This document shows positions 35,279 to 44,857 of a DNA stretch of 64,000 bases, one piece after another. This stretch comes from Rhodospirillaceae bacterium. Its GTDB lineage: Bacteria > Pseudomonadota > Alphaproteobacteria > GCA-2731375. The notes beneath the pieces are model-generated. The model ran no database searches. It had not been told where the DNA came from and saw only the letters and a list, made by a program, of their open reading frames with translations. A program made the position numbers and the translations under genes. Numbering within the stretch: position 1 is the stretch's first letter; the number at the start of each line of letters is the position of its first letter. The stretch is from the NCBI GenBank assembly GCA_018660265.1, contig JABJKS010000013.1:1-64000 (forward strand), read 5' to 3'.

Positions 35279-36178
35279 ATGACAAGACGCAATAATTTGT
35301 TGCTTGTGATTGGCGGCATGCTGCTGTTTGCCTCGGCGATTGCCTATTTCGCTGGCGTACCCAAGTGGTCGGCGCGGTTAGCGCATAACTGGTCATGGAC
35401 ATCACAATATTCCGGAACTGTTGCCTGGGCCGACACGACAGGACAATTCGCCGAGAGGAAATCCCCCACGGACGCGAAACGCGAATTCACCATCGAAGAG
35501 ATCGATAGCGCGAAAGGCATCGTAAAAATCAAAGACCATTATCAAACAGTAGACCCGAAATCGGGTGAAGTTAATTGGGAATCCGTGCTCTATTTCTCCG
35601 TCAATCGAAATACCGGTCGCTCGGAAGATTCTAAAGAAGGTGAAGTATTTGGGCTGTTCCCTCGCTTTACTGAAAAACGGAACTATCTTATCGACATGAG
35701 CTACCTGAACCCGATTGAGATGAAATATCTCCAGCAGGAGAAAGTTGGCAATTTAACCGCATATCTTTTCGAATACCGGGGTGGAGCCGAATACACTGAA
35801 AGTTATTTGGGCACAAAAGATTATCAGGGCATCAAAGTTAAGCCCGGGCAGCAGGTTCTTTGCACGGAAGAGAGCTATATATTCACCTTATGGATCGAAC
35901 CGGTCACGGGGGAAATCATCAAATGGCGGGAAGGTTGTTATGCGGGCGATGCGCTTTTTGACATGGCTGCGGGGCAAAAACTTTATAACCTTTCACAGTG
36001 GGATGGCGAAATGTCTACCGCGAGCACCGACGCAACCGTAGACCGCTTACAGTGGGAACGGTTGCGGCTGCTCTTCCTCGTTCGCTACCTTTGGCCGGGT
36101 TTAGCGATTATGGGCGTTGTTATTGCTTGTCTTGGACTTGTGCTACAGAAACGGCACGGCGTTTCGAGCCGCGCCTGA
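35279..36178 (+). CDS. DUF3068 (PorA-like) membrane protein
   Basis: The 299 residues begin with one membrane helix (LLLVIGGMLLFASAIAYF) and end with a second (LWPGLAIMGVVIACLGLVL), leaving about 230 residues outside the cytoplasm. The outer part is beta-rich and polar, with two Cys near positions 198 and 221 (VLCTEESY, REGCYAG). The overall layout is that of DUF3068 proteins, best known in actinobacteria and sometimes called PorA family. The true function in Gram-negatives is unknown. The histidine kinase starts 10 nt after it, so the protein could sense the envelope state for that kinase. Confidence 0.75.
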   Translation: MTRRNNLLLVIGGMLLFASAIAYFAGVPKWSARLAHNWSWTSQYSGTVAWADTTGQFAERKSPTDAKREFTIEEIDSAKGIVKIKDHYQTVDPKSGEVNWESVLYFSVNRNTGRSEDSKEGEVFGLFPRFTEKRNYLIDMSYLNPIEMKYLQQEKVGNLTAYLFEYRGGAEYTESYLGTKDYQGIKVKPGQQVLCTEESYIFTLWIEPVTGEIIKWREGCYAGDALFDMAAGQKLYNLSQWDGEMSTASTDATVDRLQWERLRLLFLVRYLWPGLAIMGVVIACLGLVLQKRHGVSSRA

Positions 36179-36188
36179 ACCAGCAGAC

Positions 36189-38510
36189 ATGAATTTTTTT
36201 GCCAAACAATCCCTCACCTTTAAATGCCTGAGCATTTTCATCGCATTGTTTGCCCTGCTTTTGTTGGTCGTCATATTGTTCCAGGCGCGGCAAAATCAGC
36301 ATGCCCTCGAAAACCAGAACCGCCGCAACGTTGAAAGCCTGTTTGCCTTTACCGCCGATGTTCTGGCCGTTAATCCGGAATTGTTTCGAAGTGACGGTCT
36401 GCAGGATATCATTCGTCGTTTCGCGAAGAACGGCAGTGGCTTCGGTCGGATCAGCATCGTTGATCACAATCTGATCGTCATTGCGGATTCGGAGCGAGCG
36501 GCAATCGGTCAAACAAGTGAATTCGAAGGGCCCGCAACGGTGCTTCAGACCGGACGGGCCGGACACATACATCCCGGTCCGAACAGTGGGGATGGCTCCC
36601 ATGACAGTGTTGGTACTCATGAAGATAGCCGCGCAATTTTTGGCGCCTACGATCCAGTTCGAAAATCGAATGTGATCGGCGTCATGACGATCTCCTATCA
36701 GGTAACGCCGCCATTCTTCAATGTGACGCCAGCGCTGTTCTGGTTCATGTTGCTGGTGTCCTTTTCTGTTGTCATCTGCGGGCTTGTCGTTTGGTACGCG
36801 CTGTGGCGATTGTTGGTACGTCCCATGAACCAGCTGATGGTGGGGATACAGCGGTTCGGCACGGGCGGGTTATCCTACCGATTGGATATGGACGTGGACG
36901 GCGCGTTTGGCGACATGACGCGGGCCATAAATGATATGGCGGACAATTTGGAACAGGGACAGCGGGATAGCGAGACGTCCCAGGCCCACATTCGAAATAA
37001 CGAAATACTACTGCGAAGCATAATTGATCAGATGCCGGCACTCGTCTCATTGAAAGACCTTCAAGGACGATACCTCATGGCCAACAAGGGGTTCGAAACC
37101 ATCATCGGCACGCGCCGTGAAGATGTTATTGGCAAAACCTCATTTGAAATTGGCCTTGATAAAGCCGCCGCTCAATCCATTACTCTGCAGGATCGTCGGG
37201 TTCTTGAAACCGGCGTTGCACAATTCGAGGAGCGAAAGTTCGAGACGGAAAGTGGTTCGTATTTTCGAAATGGCGTGAAATTTCCAGTGTTCGATGCAAA
37301 CGGCGTGATGACAGGGATTGGCACAGTTTCAGTCGACATTGCCGAGCGAAAGGCCATCGAAGACCAGTTGCGACAGGCCCAGAAGATGGAGGTCGTGGGC
37401 CAATTGACCGGCGGCGTCGCGCATGATTTCAACAATCTGCTTGGCGTCATCATCGGAAACCTGGATTTTCTTGGAGAGGAAATCGATGGCAATAAAGATC
37501 AAGAAGAATATGTTGCAATAGCAACACGCGCTTCGTTGCAGGCGGCGGAATTGACGAACCGCCTTCTTGCCTTCTCGCGTCGACAGGCTCTGAGCCCGAA
37601 AATTGTTGATTTAAACGCGCTGATCCACGGAATGACGGATTTGCTGGAGCGGACCCTCGGAGAGACGATAAGTATACGTGCTATTCTGCCGGCTGATTTG
37701 AAATTGGTGCTCGTCGATGCAAGCCAACTCGAAACCGCATTACTTAATCTGGCGGTGAATGCGCTTCATGCAATGCCCGGCGGTGGGCTGTTGACCATCG
37801 AGACCTGCAATACCGAACTCGACCGCGAATATACTGAACGGCACGACGAAGTCGCGGCTGGCGATTATGTGATGATGGCAATATCCGACACCGGAGTAGG
37901 GATGTCTTCGGATGTTTTGGACCAGGTGTTTGAGCCGTTTTTCACGACCAAGGATGTGGGCGAAGGAAGCGGACTCGGTTTGAGCATGGTGTTCGGCTTT
38001 CTAAAACAATCAGGCGGTCACATATCGATATACAGCGAAGAAGGCGAAGGAACGACCGTGAAACTGTATTTTCCGGTCTCTAAGGTTGATACGCAGCCGT
38101 CAATCGCGGACTCCGAGCCGGCCGCCATTCCATTGGGTTCAGGGGAAACTGTTCTTATCGTCGAAGACAACTTGGATCTGTTGAACATGGCGGTGAAATG
38201 TGTCTCCAGCCTTGGATACAAGACCTTAACCGCGTTAAATGCACAGGAAGCGCTCACAGTATTTGGTGACGGAGCAGGCATTGACGTACTTTTCACCGAT
38301 GTTGTGCTGCCAGGGGGGGTGAATGGCGTTGCGCTCGCAAAAGCGGCGTTGGAACGGCGGCCAACTCTGCGCGTCCTATACACATCGGGATATACCGAAA
38401 ACGCAATTGTACATAACGGCGTTATCGATGACGACATAGTGCTTGTTGAAAAGCCATATCGTCGGGAAACGTTGTCATATCGGCTACGCGAAATACTCGG
38501 AGGAAATTGA
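36189..38510 (+). CDS. Hybrid sensor histidine kinase with receiver domain
   Basis: The 773-residue protein has two membrane segments (about residues 13-33 and 185-207) around a periplasmic sensor. HAMP, a PAS domain (LLRSIIDQMPALVSLKDLQGRY) and the HisKA box follow, with His412 in GGVAHDFNNLL. The HATPase domain has N (NLAVNAL), G1 (DTGVGM) and G2 (GEGSGLGLSM). A C-terminal receiver has its phosphoacceptor Asp near residue 704 (VLFTDVVLPGG) and the conserved Lys in VEKPY. The HDFNNLL box marks the class whose own receiver holds the phosphate. ATG 36189 follows the DUF3068 stop by 10 nt. No separate response regulator is nearby. Confidence 0.93.
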   Translation: MNFFAKQSLTFKCLSIFIALFALLLLVVILFQARQNQHALENQNRRNVESLFAFTADVLAVNPELFRSDGLQDIIRRFAKNGSGFGRISIVDHNLIVIADSERAAIGQTSEFEGPATVLQTGRAGHIHPGPNSGDGSHDSVGTHEDSRAIFGAYDPVRKSNVIGVMTISYQVTPPFFNVTPALFWFMLLVSFSVVICGLVVWYALWRLLVRPMNQLMVGIQRFGTGGLSYRLDMDVDGAFGDMTRAINDMADNLEQGQRDSETSQAHIRNNEILLRSIIDQMPALVSLKDLQGRYLMANKGFETIIGTRREDVIGKTSFEIGLDKAAAQSITLQDRRVLETGVAQFEERKFETESGSYFRNGVKFPVFDANGVMTGIGTVSVDIAERKAIEDQLRQAQKMEVVGQLTGGVAHDFNNLLGVIIGNLDFLGEEIDGNKDQEEYVAIATRASLQAAELTNRLLAFSRRQALSPKIVDLNALIHGMTDLLERTLGETISIRAILPADLKLVLVDASQLETALLNLAVNALHAMPGGGLLTIETCNTELDREYTERHDEVAAGDYVMMAISDTGVGMSSDVLDQVFEPFFTTKDVGEGSGLGLSMVFGFLKQSGGHISIYSEEGEGTTVKLYFPVSKVDTQPSIADSEPAAIPLGSGETVLIVEDNLDLLNMAVKCVSSLGYKTLTALNAQEALTVFGDGAGIDVLFTDVVLPGGVNGVALAKAALERRPTLRVLYTSGYTENAIVHNGVIDDDIVLVEKPYRRETLSYRLREILGGN

Positions 38511-38699
38511 CGGGACCGCCGGTCAAGGGATGATTTCTGGCCTCCAGCCCGAAATGTCTATCTGTAATTATGCAGTCAGGTTGCGCAATTCGGCAGTTCT
38601 GAATGGCTTCCAAATAACCGAGACATCCGATCCATTAATTCTCTCTGACGCTGCGCCCATCCTGTGTGCGCATGTCGTAAACAATAAAGCCTTGAGAAT

Positions 38700-41204
38700 T
38701 TAGGCGTCGGGCCAGTCTTCCACGTCGAGAATTTGGAAGCGGGCAGGCTCATCACCGGCCAGATATTTCTCCCAGATAATCTCATAGCCGCGTTCCAGGT
38801 TTCGAACCCACCTATCCGTTTGCAGCAACACAACGTCATCGCGTTGATCATGCATGCGCTGGCGCAATGCCTGCAGACGGGCCGGGTCGTGAAACAGTGC
38901 CACGGCGGTTTCAACATAAGCTTCGAGATCATGTACGAACAATTCAGGTGTGCCGCCGGCTTTGAGGAGGGCCAGGTTTGGTTGCGGTAAGGGGAAGGAA
39001 ACCTTCGCACTCACGGTCGGTGTGCCTGCAATGATGGAGTCCACCGTGGTGACACCACCTGGATGATAATAAGTATCAAGCAGCAGATCGCACAATTGAA
39101 CCCGGCGTAGATGGTCCGTACGGCTGTAAAAACTTCCGAATATAATCCTGTCCGGATCAACACCCTGTTCTTGTGCCATTTTAAAGATGTTGGCCTTTGC
39201 ATCAGGGATCCATTCCATCAACAGCAGCTTGCTACCGGGCGTTCGTTTGAGAATTTCCATCCAGGCGGCAAAGCATTCCGGATCATACTTACAAGAATGA
39301 TTGAAATCCGCAAAAAGGAAGCAATCATCAGGCAGCAAAAAATCTTGTCGCCTTGCGGTTGGCAACCCGACCTCCAGCATTTCAGCGGGCATGGCCACAT
39401 GCGGCATATAAAATGGTTTCTCCACATACAACGATGCGAATTCTTCATTTAGGTAGGCTGTATCATTGTGGGAATAGTCATAGAATTCTGCCCCGCCGAT
39501 AATTTGAAAGCCACTGGGCCCGTGCAGGATAATTGGTGCCGGGCGCAACGCTGCCACATCCATGCAGTGGCGGGCAAAATGCCCGGTCGTGTCGATCAGG
39601 ATATCAACGTCATCCCGATAGATCATTTGCGCCGTAAGTACCGCCTCATCCATTGAGAAGGAGGCGAATTTGTCGAAATGATCTATAAAATCATGGTTGT
39701 TACCGTCGGACGTCTGTGGGCTGACGGAATAACCGTATAGTTCAAATCTGCTTTTGTCGTGACGACTGACAAACGAGCGCACCGCCGCAGTGTGACTGTT
39801 TGCGTGGCTATAGGGAAGCATGATGCCAAGTCGGATTTTTTTCCGCCGTGTCTTGTTGAACGTGAAATTGGCGCGGGCCCGCTCCTCTGCATAGCGCTGG
39901 TAAATTTCCGCGCTTTTGTATCTGGCCGCGCGGGCGATTTGTGCATAGTCGAGACCGAGCGGGAACAAATTCCATACATCAATTTTCAACGGCTGGCCCG
40001 CTTCCATCACCGCGTCGATCTCACGCAGCATATCCTCACAGATAGCGTTCTTTTCGCCCCATTTGCAGAGCGACAATTGAGTCTCAAGCAAGAGTGAGCG
40101 TGAGGTATAATCGCCTGGGTCAAGTTCTAGGATACGGCTATACAATTGGTTGGCCAGTTCATGAAGCATGGCTTCGTGTGCGGCGAAGGCAATCTGCTTT
40201 AGCCGCTCCGCGTCATCATCAAGAATTTCTGCGGCTTCTGAGCAAAGCCGGTTCATCATTTCTCTTGATAAGACGGATCGCCTTAGCTGAACGACATGGA
40301 TGAGGTCGTCCGGGGATAAAGCTTTTAAGTTCTGGAAAGATTTTTCCAAATACTGCTCTGCCCGGTCATGCTGGTCCATTTCCCTGGCAAAGGCGCTGGC
40401 CAGGAAATTGGACTTTGGGTTTTCCGGGTCTAACGACAGCATGCGCTCAAAAATGTCTTCGTGATTTGTTGCTTCTTCATGCTCAATCAAGGCGGACGCC
40501 GCGTCATGAAAGATGTCGGGATCACTGGAAAGCGTGCAGAGTTTTAAATGGACCTCCCTTGCTGCAGGCCAGTCGTTCCTGAACCCATGCACCACGGCTT
40601 GGACAGTCCAGAATTTTTCATTGTCGGGTTCAAGCGTACAGGCGTGGGTAATCGATTGTACCGCCGCTGTGATGCTGTTCGCCCTTAACTCGAACTGTGC
40701 CAGGTCAAACCATAGTTCGGCTTTATCGGGGTTGGCTTCGGCGGTTTTGCGCATTACGGATGCCGCAGCGCCGTAATTTCTTTCCTCATGAAGAATACTT
40801 GCTAAACCGACGGCTGCGTCGATGAATTCGGGGTGTTTTCGGGCCGTATGTTCCAAAATAATACGCCCGATCTCCGGTCGTTCTGCCCCCAAATAAATTG
40901 CGGCAAGGCGCAACAGAGCGACTTCGCTGATTGGAAATGCGGTAATATCAGCGATCAACTCATGTGTTTCAGAACCGAAAAGCGTCCTGCAAAATTCCAG
41001 TGCGTCATCTTCCCGATCCTGTTCAAGCAGAAGGTCGCAGAGTTGTATCAGTGTTGCGATATGGAATGGGTCAGCTTCAAGTATTTGCTCATATTGCTGC
41101 AATGCCTTCGGAATATCACCCTGCCGTTCCAGATCACGGCCTTGGCGAAATGCTGTTGCGACATTTTCGTTGAATTCGGTTTGAGATGCTCCGACGATCA
41201 TCAT
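38700..41204 (-). CDS. TPR protein with GT41 (OGT/SPINDLY-type) glycosyltransferase domain
   Basis: Of the 834 residues, the first 440 or so are TPR-like helical repeats (GDIPKALQQYEQILEADPFH is the clearest). The rest is a GT41 catalytic region. Typical pieces are IRLGIMLPYSHANSHTAAV, ILHGPSGFQIIGGAEFYDY, FADFNHSCKYDPECFAAW with the expected Lys, and DTYYHPGGVTTVDSIIAGTP. Such enzymes put GlcNAc or another sugar on proteins; bacterial forms often modify surface proteins or act on glycans. The start has two ATGs in a row at 41204 and 41201 with AGGTGG directly upstream. It lies 5 nt after the TylF-like gene and ends the glycan operon. Confidence 0.88.
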   Translation of the reverse strand: MMIVGASQTEFNENVATAFRQGRDLERQGDIPKALQQYEQILEADPFHIATLIQLCDLLLEQDREDDALEFCRTLFGSETHELIADITAFPISEVALLRLAAIYLGAERPEIGRIILEHTARKHPEFIDAAVGLASILHEERNYGAAASVMRKTAEANPDKAELWFDLAQFELRANSITAAVQSITHACTLEPDNEKFWTVQAVVHGFRNDWPAAREVHLKLCTLSSDPDIFHDAASALIEHEEATNHEDIFERMLSLDPENPKSNFLASAFAREMDQHDRAEQYLEKSFQNLKALSPDDLIHVVQLRRSVLSREMMNRLCSEAAEILDDDAERLKQIAFAAHEAMLHELANQLYSRILELDPGDYTSRSLLLETQLSLCKWGEKNAICEDMLREIDAVMEAGQPLKIDVWNLFPLGLDYAQIARAARYKSAEIYQRYAEERARANFTFNKTRRKKIRLGIMLPYSHANSHTAAVRSFVSRHDKSRFELYGYSVSPQTSDGNNHDFIDHFDKFASFSMDEAVLTAQMIYRDDVDILIDTTGHFARHCMDVAALRPAPIILHGPSGFQIIGGAEFYDYSHNDTAYLNEEFASLYVEKPFYMPHVAMPAEMLEVGLPTARRQDFLLPDDCFLFADFNHSCKYDPECFAAWMEILKRTPGSKLLLMEWIPDAKANIFKMAQEQGVDPDRIIFGSFYSRTDHLRRVQLCDLLLDTYYHPGGVTTVDSIIAGTPTVSAKVSFPLPQPNLALLKAGGTPELFVHDLEAYVETAVALFHDPARLQALRQRMHDQRDDVVLLQTDRWVRNLERGYEIIWEKYLAGDEPARFQILDVEDWPDA

Positions 41205-41209
41205 GCCAC

Positions 41210-41995
41210 CTATAAATTGCCGCTTAGCGGATGCAATTGGCGGGATGCGATATATGACCGGCCCCACCAACCGACATCCATATGGCGTAGGAATTTCCAA
41301 TCGGATTGCGCCTGGAAATCCAGAAACGCCTTCGCAATGCCCTCGGTGGTCACGCTGTGGTACCCGGCAAAGAGATCGTCGATATAAATGATGCAGCCGT
41401 CTTGCAGCAGAGGCTCCATAAACTCGAACACCGGTACGGCGGATTCATAAAGATCGCAGTCGATGCAAGCCAAAGCGATCTTCCGGCCTTCGCTCTGCAG
41501 CCGTTCTTGCAAATTTGTCGTCAGGCTGTCGTCATAGAAACCCTTTATGGGCACGACCCGGTCTGCATAAATGCCGTGGGCTTCTATCATTGCCATAAAA
41601 TCGGCTTCTGATGTCGTCAATGCGCCACCCTGACGCCACAATTCATAATCGGGCTGATTATTCACCTCCGGCAGGCCGGCAAAACTGTCGAAGGCGTAGA
41701 ACTTGCTGTCGTCACGATTGTGACGCCGGGCCTCGGACAAGGCCATGCGCATGGTGCGTCCACGATGGCAGCCGTATTCATGGTAGTCGCCTTCGATCTG
41801 GTTCCCCGTCAGATAGTCGAACGCTTTCACGAAGAAACGGTATTTCTCATGCTGGCGATTTTGCTGGTTGTAGGCGATGGCGCGCGCCTCATCCCAGTTG
41901 GCGATGGCCCCCGCATCCGGCAGACGGACCCATGGCTCCGCACTTAGTGGATCCGCGAAGTTAAAATCAGAGAATTTTCGATTGTCCGGGTTCAT
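41210..41995 (-). CDS. TylF/MycF-like O-methyltransferase
   Basis: The 261-residue protein resembles macrocin O-methyltransferases. DYHEYGCHRGRTMRMAL is the SAM-binding motif, FYAFDSFAGLPEV follows, and ACIDCDLYESAVPVF and IIYIDDLFAGY hold the acidic residues that bind Mg2+ and substrate hydroxyls. Relatives methylate deoxysugars of antibiotics and surface glycans. Its ATG (41995) overlaps the TGA of the mutase-like gene by four bases, so translation is coupled. Probable role: methylating a sugar of a surface glycan. The sugar is unknown. Confidence 0.88.
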   Translation of the reverse strand: MNPDNRKFSDFNFADPLSAEPWVRLPDAGAIANWDEARAIAYNQQNRQHEKYRFFVKAFDYLTGNQIEGDYHEYGCHRGRTMRMALSEARRHNRDDSKFYAFDSFAGLPEVNNQPDYELWRQGGALTTSEADFMAMIEAHGIYADRVVPIKGFYDDSLTTNLQERLQSEGRKIALACIDCDLYESAVPVFEFMEPLLQDGCIIYIDDLFAGYHSVTTEGIAKAFLDFQAQSDWKFLRHMDVGWWGRSYIASRQLHPLSGNL

Positions 41996-43098
41996 ATCTC
42001 ATCTATTTTTTGCAATGCTTCATCAGTAACCAGGCCGATGTCCATATAACGGTAGTTCCCGAGCCGGCCGACGGAGAGCACTTTGTCCGATCTGATTTCG
42101 TCGATATACTTTTGCGCCCGGGCTTGCTCTGCCTTGATGGGGTATGGGTACAGTTTGTTCCGGGTCGATGGAATTTCCAGGCCGATCAACGTTTGTTCAG
42201 ATTGATAACCGGTCAGCTTTTTGTACTCGACAATTCGGGTATAGGTCTCCTGCCCGGCGTAATGGAGGAAGAAGGTGGGGTCGGGGATGACCTGCTTACA
42301 AGGCAGGACAATGGGGATGAAATCCCGGCCGATGTAATTCAACTCCCCATAGGCGTGGCGCAAAACAATATCGGGTGAAATGGTGCTGACCAGAAGGTCA
42401 CATTCAAGCCAGTCCTCGCCAACCTTGACGGCGGGCTTATTCAGATCAAATTCAGAGACAAAGACGCCCGTCCGGGCTTCGACATTTTCCGCTGACGCGC
42501 ACATATCCACATAGTCGTCCCAGCCGCCGAGCGAGATCGGGTAGGAGATGAAGATATCTGGGCGTACTTCATGGCTGCCTTCTGACAGGCCCACGCCTTT
42601 GCCGTCAAATTTGAAATCATCCAGGACCGTGTTTTCTTCGATTTGCCACATCTTTTTTGAATAGTGACGGACAAATTTGTCATACAAAATTTCGCCTACC
42701 GAATTGATCCAGTATTCTTCAAAATTCTTTGCCGCGCCAGGATCGCCGCGATTGTCCAGCTGCGCCTGGACTTCATCTCTATCGGGCATGCGGGCGATGT
42801 CATCATGGTGGATTGGATAAGAATAGAACTCTTGATCCCGCTCTACATAGGTCAGCAGGTAATGGGCCAATCGCCTTTGCGGCACATATTTGTCGTAGTA
42901 TTCAAAAATATGCGCTTTGTCCGTAAACAGATGGCGCGGGCCAAAGGTATAGGGGTGGCCGCCATAATGCATGGTGCGGCAACCGCCGCCCAATATCTTA
43001 TCGCCCTCCAGCAACAGGACCTCCCAGCCCTTTTCGGACAGCAAGTGGGCCCATGTGCACCCGGTCATTCCGCCGCCGACGACAATAGCTTTTTTCAT
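41992..43098 (-). CDS. UDP-galactopyranose mutase-like flavoprotein
   Basis: The 368-residue protein begins with the FAD motif VVGGGMTGCTWAHLLSEKG and has the UGM-like ending GRLGNYRYMDIGLVTDEAL. YTRIVEYKKLTGYQ and NKLYPYPI match the substrate-binding region with its conserved Arg. Length fits UGM (about 370-390). UGM converts UDP-Galp to UDP-Galf using reduced FAD; relatives act on other UDP-sugars. GGTGGA precedes ATG 43098. It lies between the radical SAM and the methyltransferase genes, in the same operon. Confidence 0.85.
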   Translation of the reverse strand: MKKAIVVGGGMTGCTWAHLLSEKGWEVLLLEGDKILGGGCRTMHYGGHPYTFGPRHLFTDKAHIFEYYDKYVPQRRLAHYLLTYVERDQEFYSYPIHHDDIARMPDRDEVQAQLDNRGDPGAAKNFEEYWINSVGEILYDKFVRHYSKKMWQIEENTVLDDFKFDGKGVGLSEGSHEVRPDIFISYPISLGGWDDYVDMCASAENVEARTGVFVSEFDLNKPAVKVGEDWLECDLLVSTISPDIVLRHAYGELNYIGRDFIPIVLPCKQVIPDPTFFLHYAGQETYTRIVEYKKLTGYQSEQTLIGLEIPSTRNKLYPYPIKAEQARAQKYIDEIRSDKVLSVGRLGNYRYMDIGLVTDEALQKIDEI

Positions 43099-43139
43099 TT
43101 TTCCACCCGTTAAGTCAATTTCTGTCGTGTCAAAAAAAA

Positions 43140-44714
43140 TCAAACGTTGGCCGCGTGTTGACCCAACGTGCGGAAGCCTAAATGTTCGTATTCCTTGATG
43201 TTCTGAATGCGCGAGGCGCGGTCGTCCTTGAGGCGATCACCCATGCGGCGTCGGTTCTCTTCAAAATTCTCCTGCCAGACAACCCGTCGGATGGTTTCCA
43301 GTTCCTCGCCGGAGGTATCGGGAAGTGTAATGGAGGCGTGTGAAAAGCGAATGTTGTCCACGTCGAAACCCTCTACCAAGATGCCCTTCGCAGCGCACTC
43401 GTCGAACAACGGTGTGCCGGGCAGGGGGGTGACGAGGGAGATATAGAAATCGTCGATGTCCAGTTCCCGTGCCATTTTCACAGTACTGGCAATCTGATCC
43501 CTGGTTTCTTCTGGAAAGCCAATCATGAACAGAGCCCGGGTTTCAATGCCTTTTGATTTCAGGTAGGCCACCACCTCGGGCACACGGTGCAGATCAACTT
43601 TTTTGTCAATCAGCGCTGATTGCAACTCTGGATCTCCTGCCTCGATTGCTAGCAATGCCTTGTAGAAATTGGCTTCGGCCATAAGGTCAATGACGTCTTC
43701 ATCCAAAGCGTTGACGTCCGTCCCTGCGGGCACCCCGAAAGTCATGTCAGGGAATTCTTTGGCAATCTCTTTCAACAGTTTTTTGACCCGTGGTTTGGAA
43801 ACATAAAAATTGTCGTCCAGGAATTCGATCTCCTGGACACCGTATTCATCACGCAGCCAGCGAATTTCTGCAATGACGTTTTCGTTCGAACGTCGGCGGT
43901 ACCCCTTAAAGCCGCTTTGCAGGGGCGAGGTGCAAAAGTAACAGGCGTGGGGACAACCACGGGTGCTCATCATCACTGCATAACGATCTCGCTGGGCATC
44001 GCCGCCGCCAATGCGGACGTGGGTGGTCCAATAAGCTTCCATGGGCAACACATGCCAGGCGGGCAACGGCAGGCCGTCAAGGTCAGTGGGTATGCCCGCG
44101 TCCTTGCGGTTATAGTAATTCCAACCATCGCCCTGCACCACTGGCTTGACATTGGCCATGGTGGTCACAACTTCGTTGCCGTCCCGGTAGTACAGTGCGG
44201 TGACGCTCTCCAACGCCCGTTCCCCATTCAGGGCCGACATCAGATCAATCAGCGTTATGTCGGCTTCACCCAGCAGGACGAAATCCACATTCTGATTGTC
44301 CATGACACGCACCGGGGCACCCGTGGGGTGCTGACCACCCAGAACGATCGGCAGATCAGGGCGCAACGCTTTGATACGGTCGCACAAAGCATGCGCTTCC
44401 CGGATCGCCGTTGAAAACAAAACACTAATGCCGACCACATCCGGCGCGAATTCTTCCAACCGCGCCAAAATGTCATCATCGGAAAGGCCGTAGTGAATAT
44501 AGGGCTCTATATGCCATTCATTGTCATAGCCTTCGGCAACCGCGTCGATGACAGAGACTTCGTAGTTGTGTGCCAATAGATTGGCGGCCAGATAAGCCAG
44601 ACCCAGTGGCGGTGTGCAATGCTTTCGATGGGCCGGGGTGCCATTGGGAAGGATATGCACTTTACTGGACGGATTGATTAATAAAACCTTGTTGAGCCTT
44701 TGTTGCTCCTGCAT
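43140..44714 (-). CDS. B12-binding-domain radical SAM protein
   Basis: The 524-residue protein has a cobalamin-binding-like N-terminal half (DVVGISVLFSTAIREAH, IVLGGQHPTGAPV) and a radical SAM core with the CxxxCxxC cluster motif in STRGCPHACYFCTSP. The last 70 residues form a helical tail. Family members perform methylations or rearrangements, often in tailoring of glycans or natural products. ATG 44714 is preferred because AAGGG lies about 8 nt upstream; the GTG 44723 is too close to it. It is the first gene of the minus-strand glycan operon. Confidence 0.9.
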   Translation of the reverse strand: MQEQQRLNKVLLINPSSKVHILPNGTPAHRKHCTPPLGLAYLAANLLAHNYEVSVIDAVAEGYDNEWHIEPYIHYGLSDDDILARLEEFAPDVVGISVLFSTAIREAHALCDRIKALRPDLPIVLGGQHPTGAPVRVMDNQNVDFVLLGEADITLIDLMSALNGERALESVTALYYRDGNEVVTTMANVKPVVQGDGWNYYNRKDAGIPTDLDGLPLPAWHVLPMEAYWTTHVRIGGGDAQRDRYAVMMSTRGCPHACYFCTSPLQSGFKGYRRRSNENVIAEIRWLRDEYGVQEIEFLDDNFYVSKPRVKKLLKEIAKEFPDMTFGVPAGTDVNALDEDVIDLMAEANFYKALLAIEAGDPELQSALIDKKVDLHRVPEVVAYLKSKGIETRALFMIGFPEETRDQIASTVKMARELDIDDFYISLVTPLPGTPLFDECAAKGILVEGFDVDNIRFSHASITLPDTSGEELETIRRVVWQENFEENRRRMGDRLKDDRASRIQNIKEYEHLGFRTLGQHAANV

Positions 44715-44857
44715 GTCCGTCACCCTTGCTCACTATCCAATCACGCGTTCACGAGTACTCATAACAATGCGCCAACTGCCTGAAGGGTGCAGTTTGCCGC
44801 TATCCAAACCATCCAACTTAATGGTGAATTTATGGTTAATCCGGGAACTTGAAGTGA

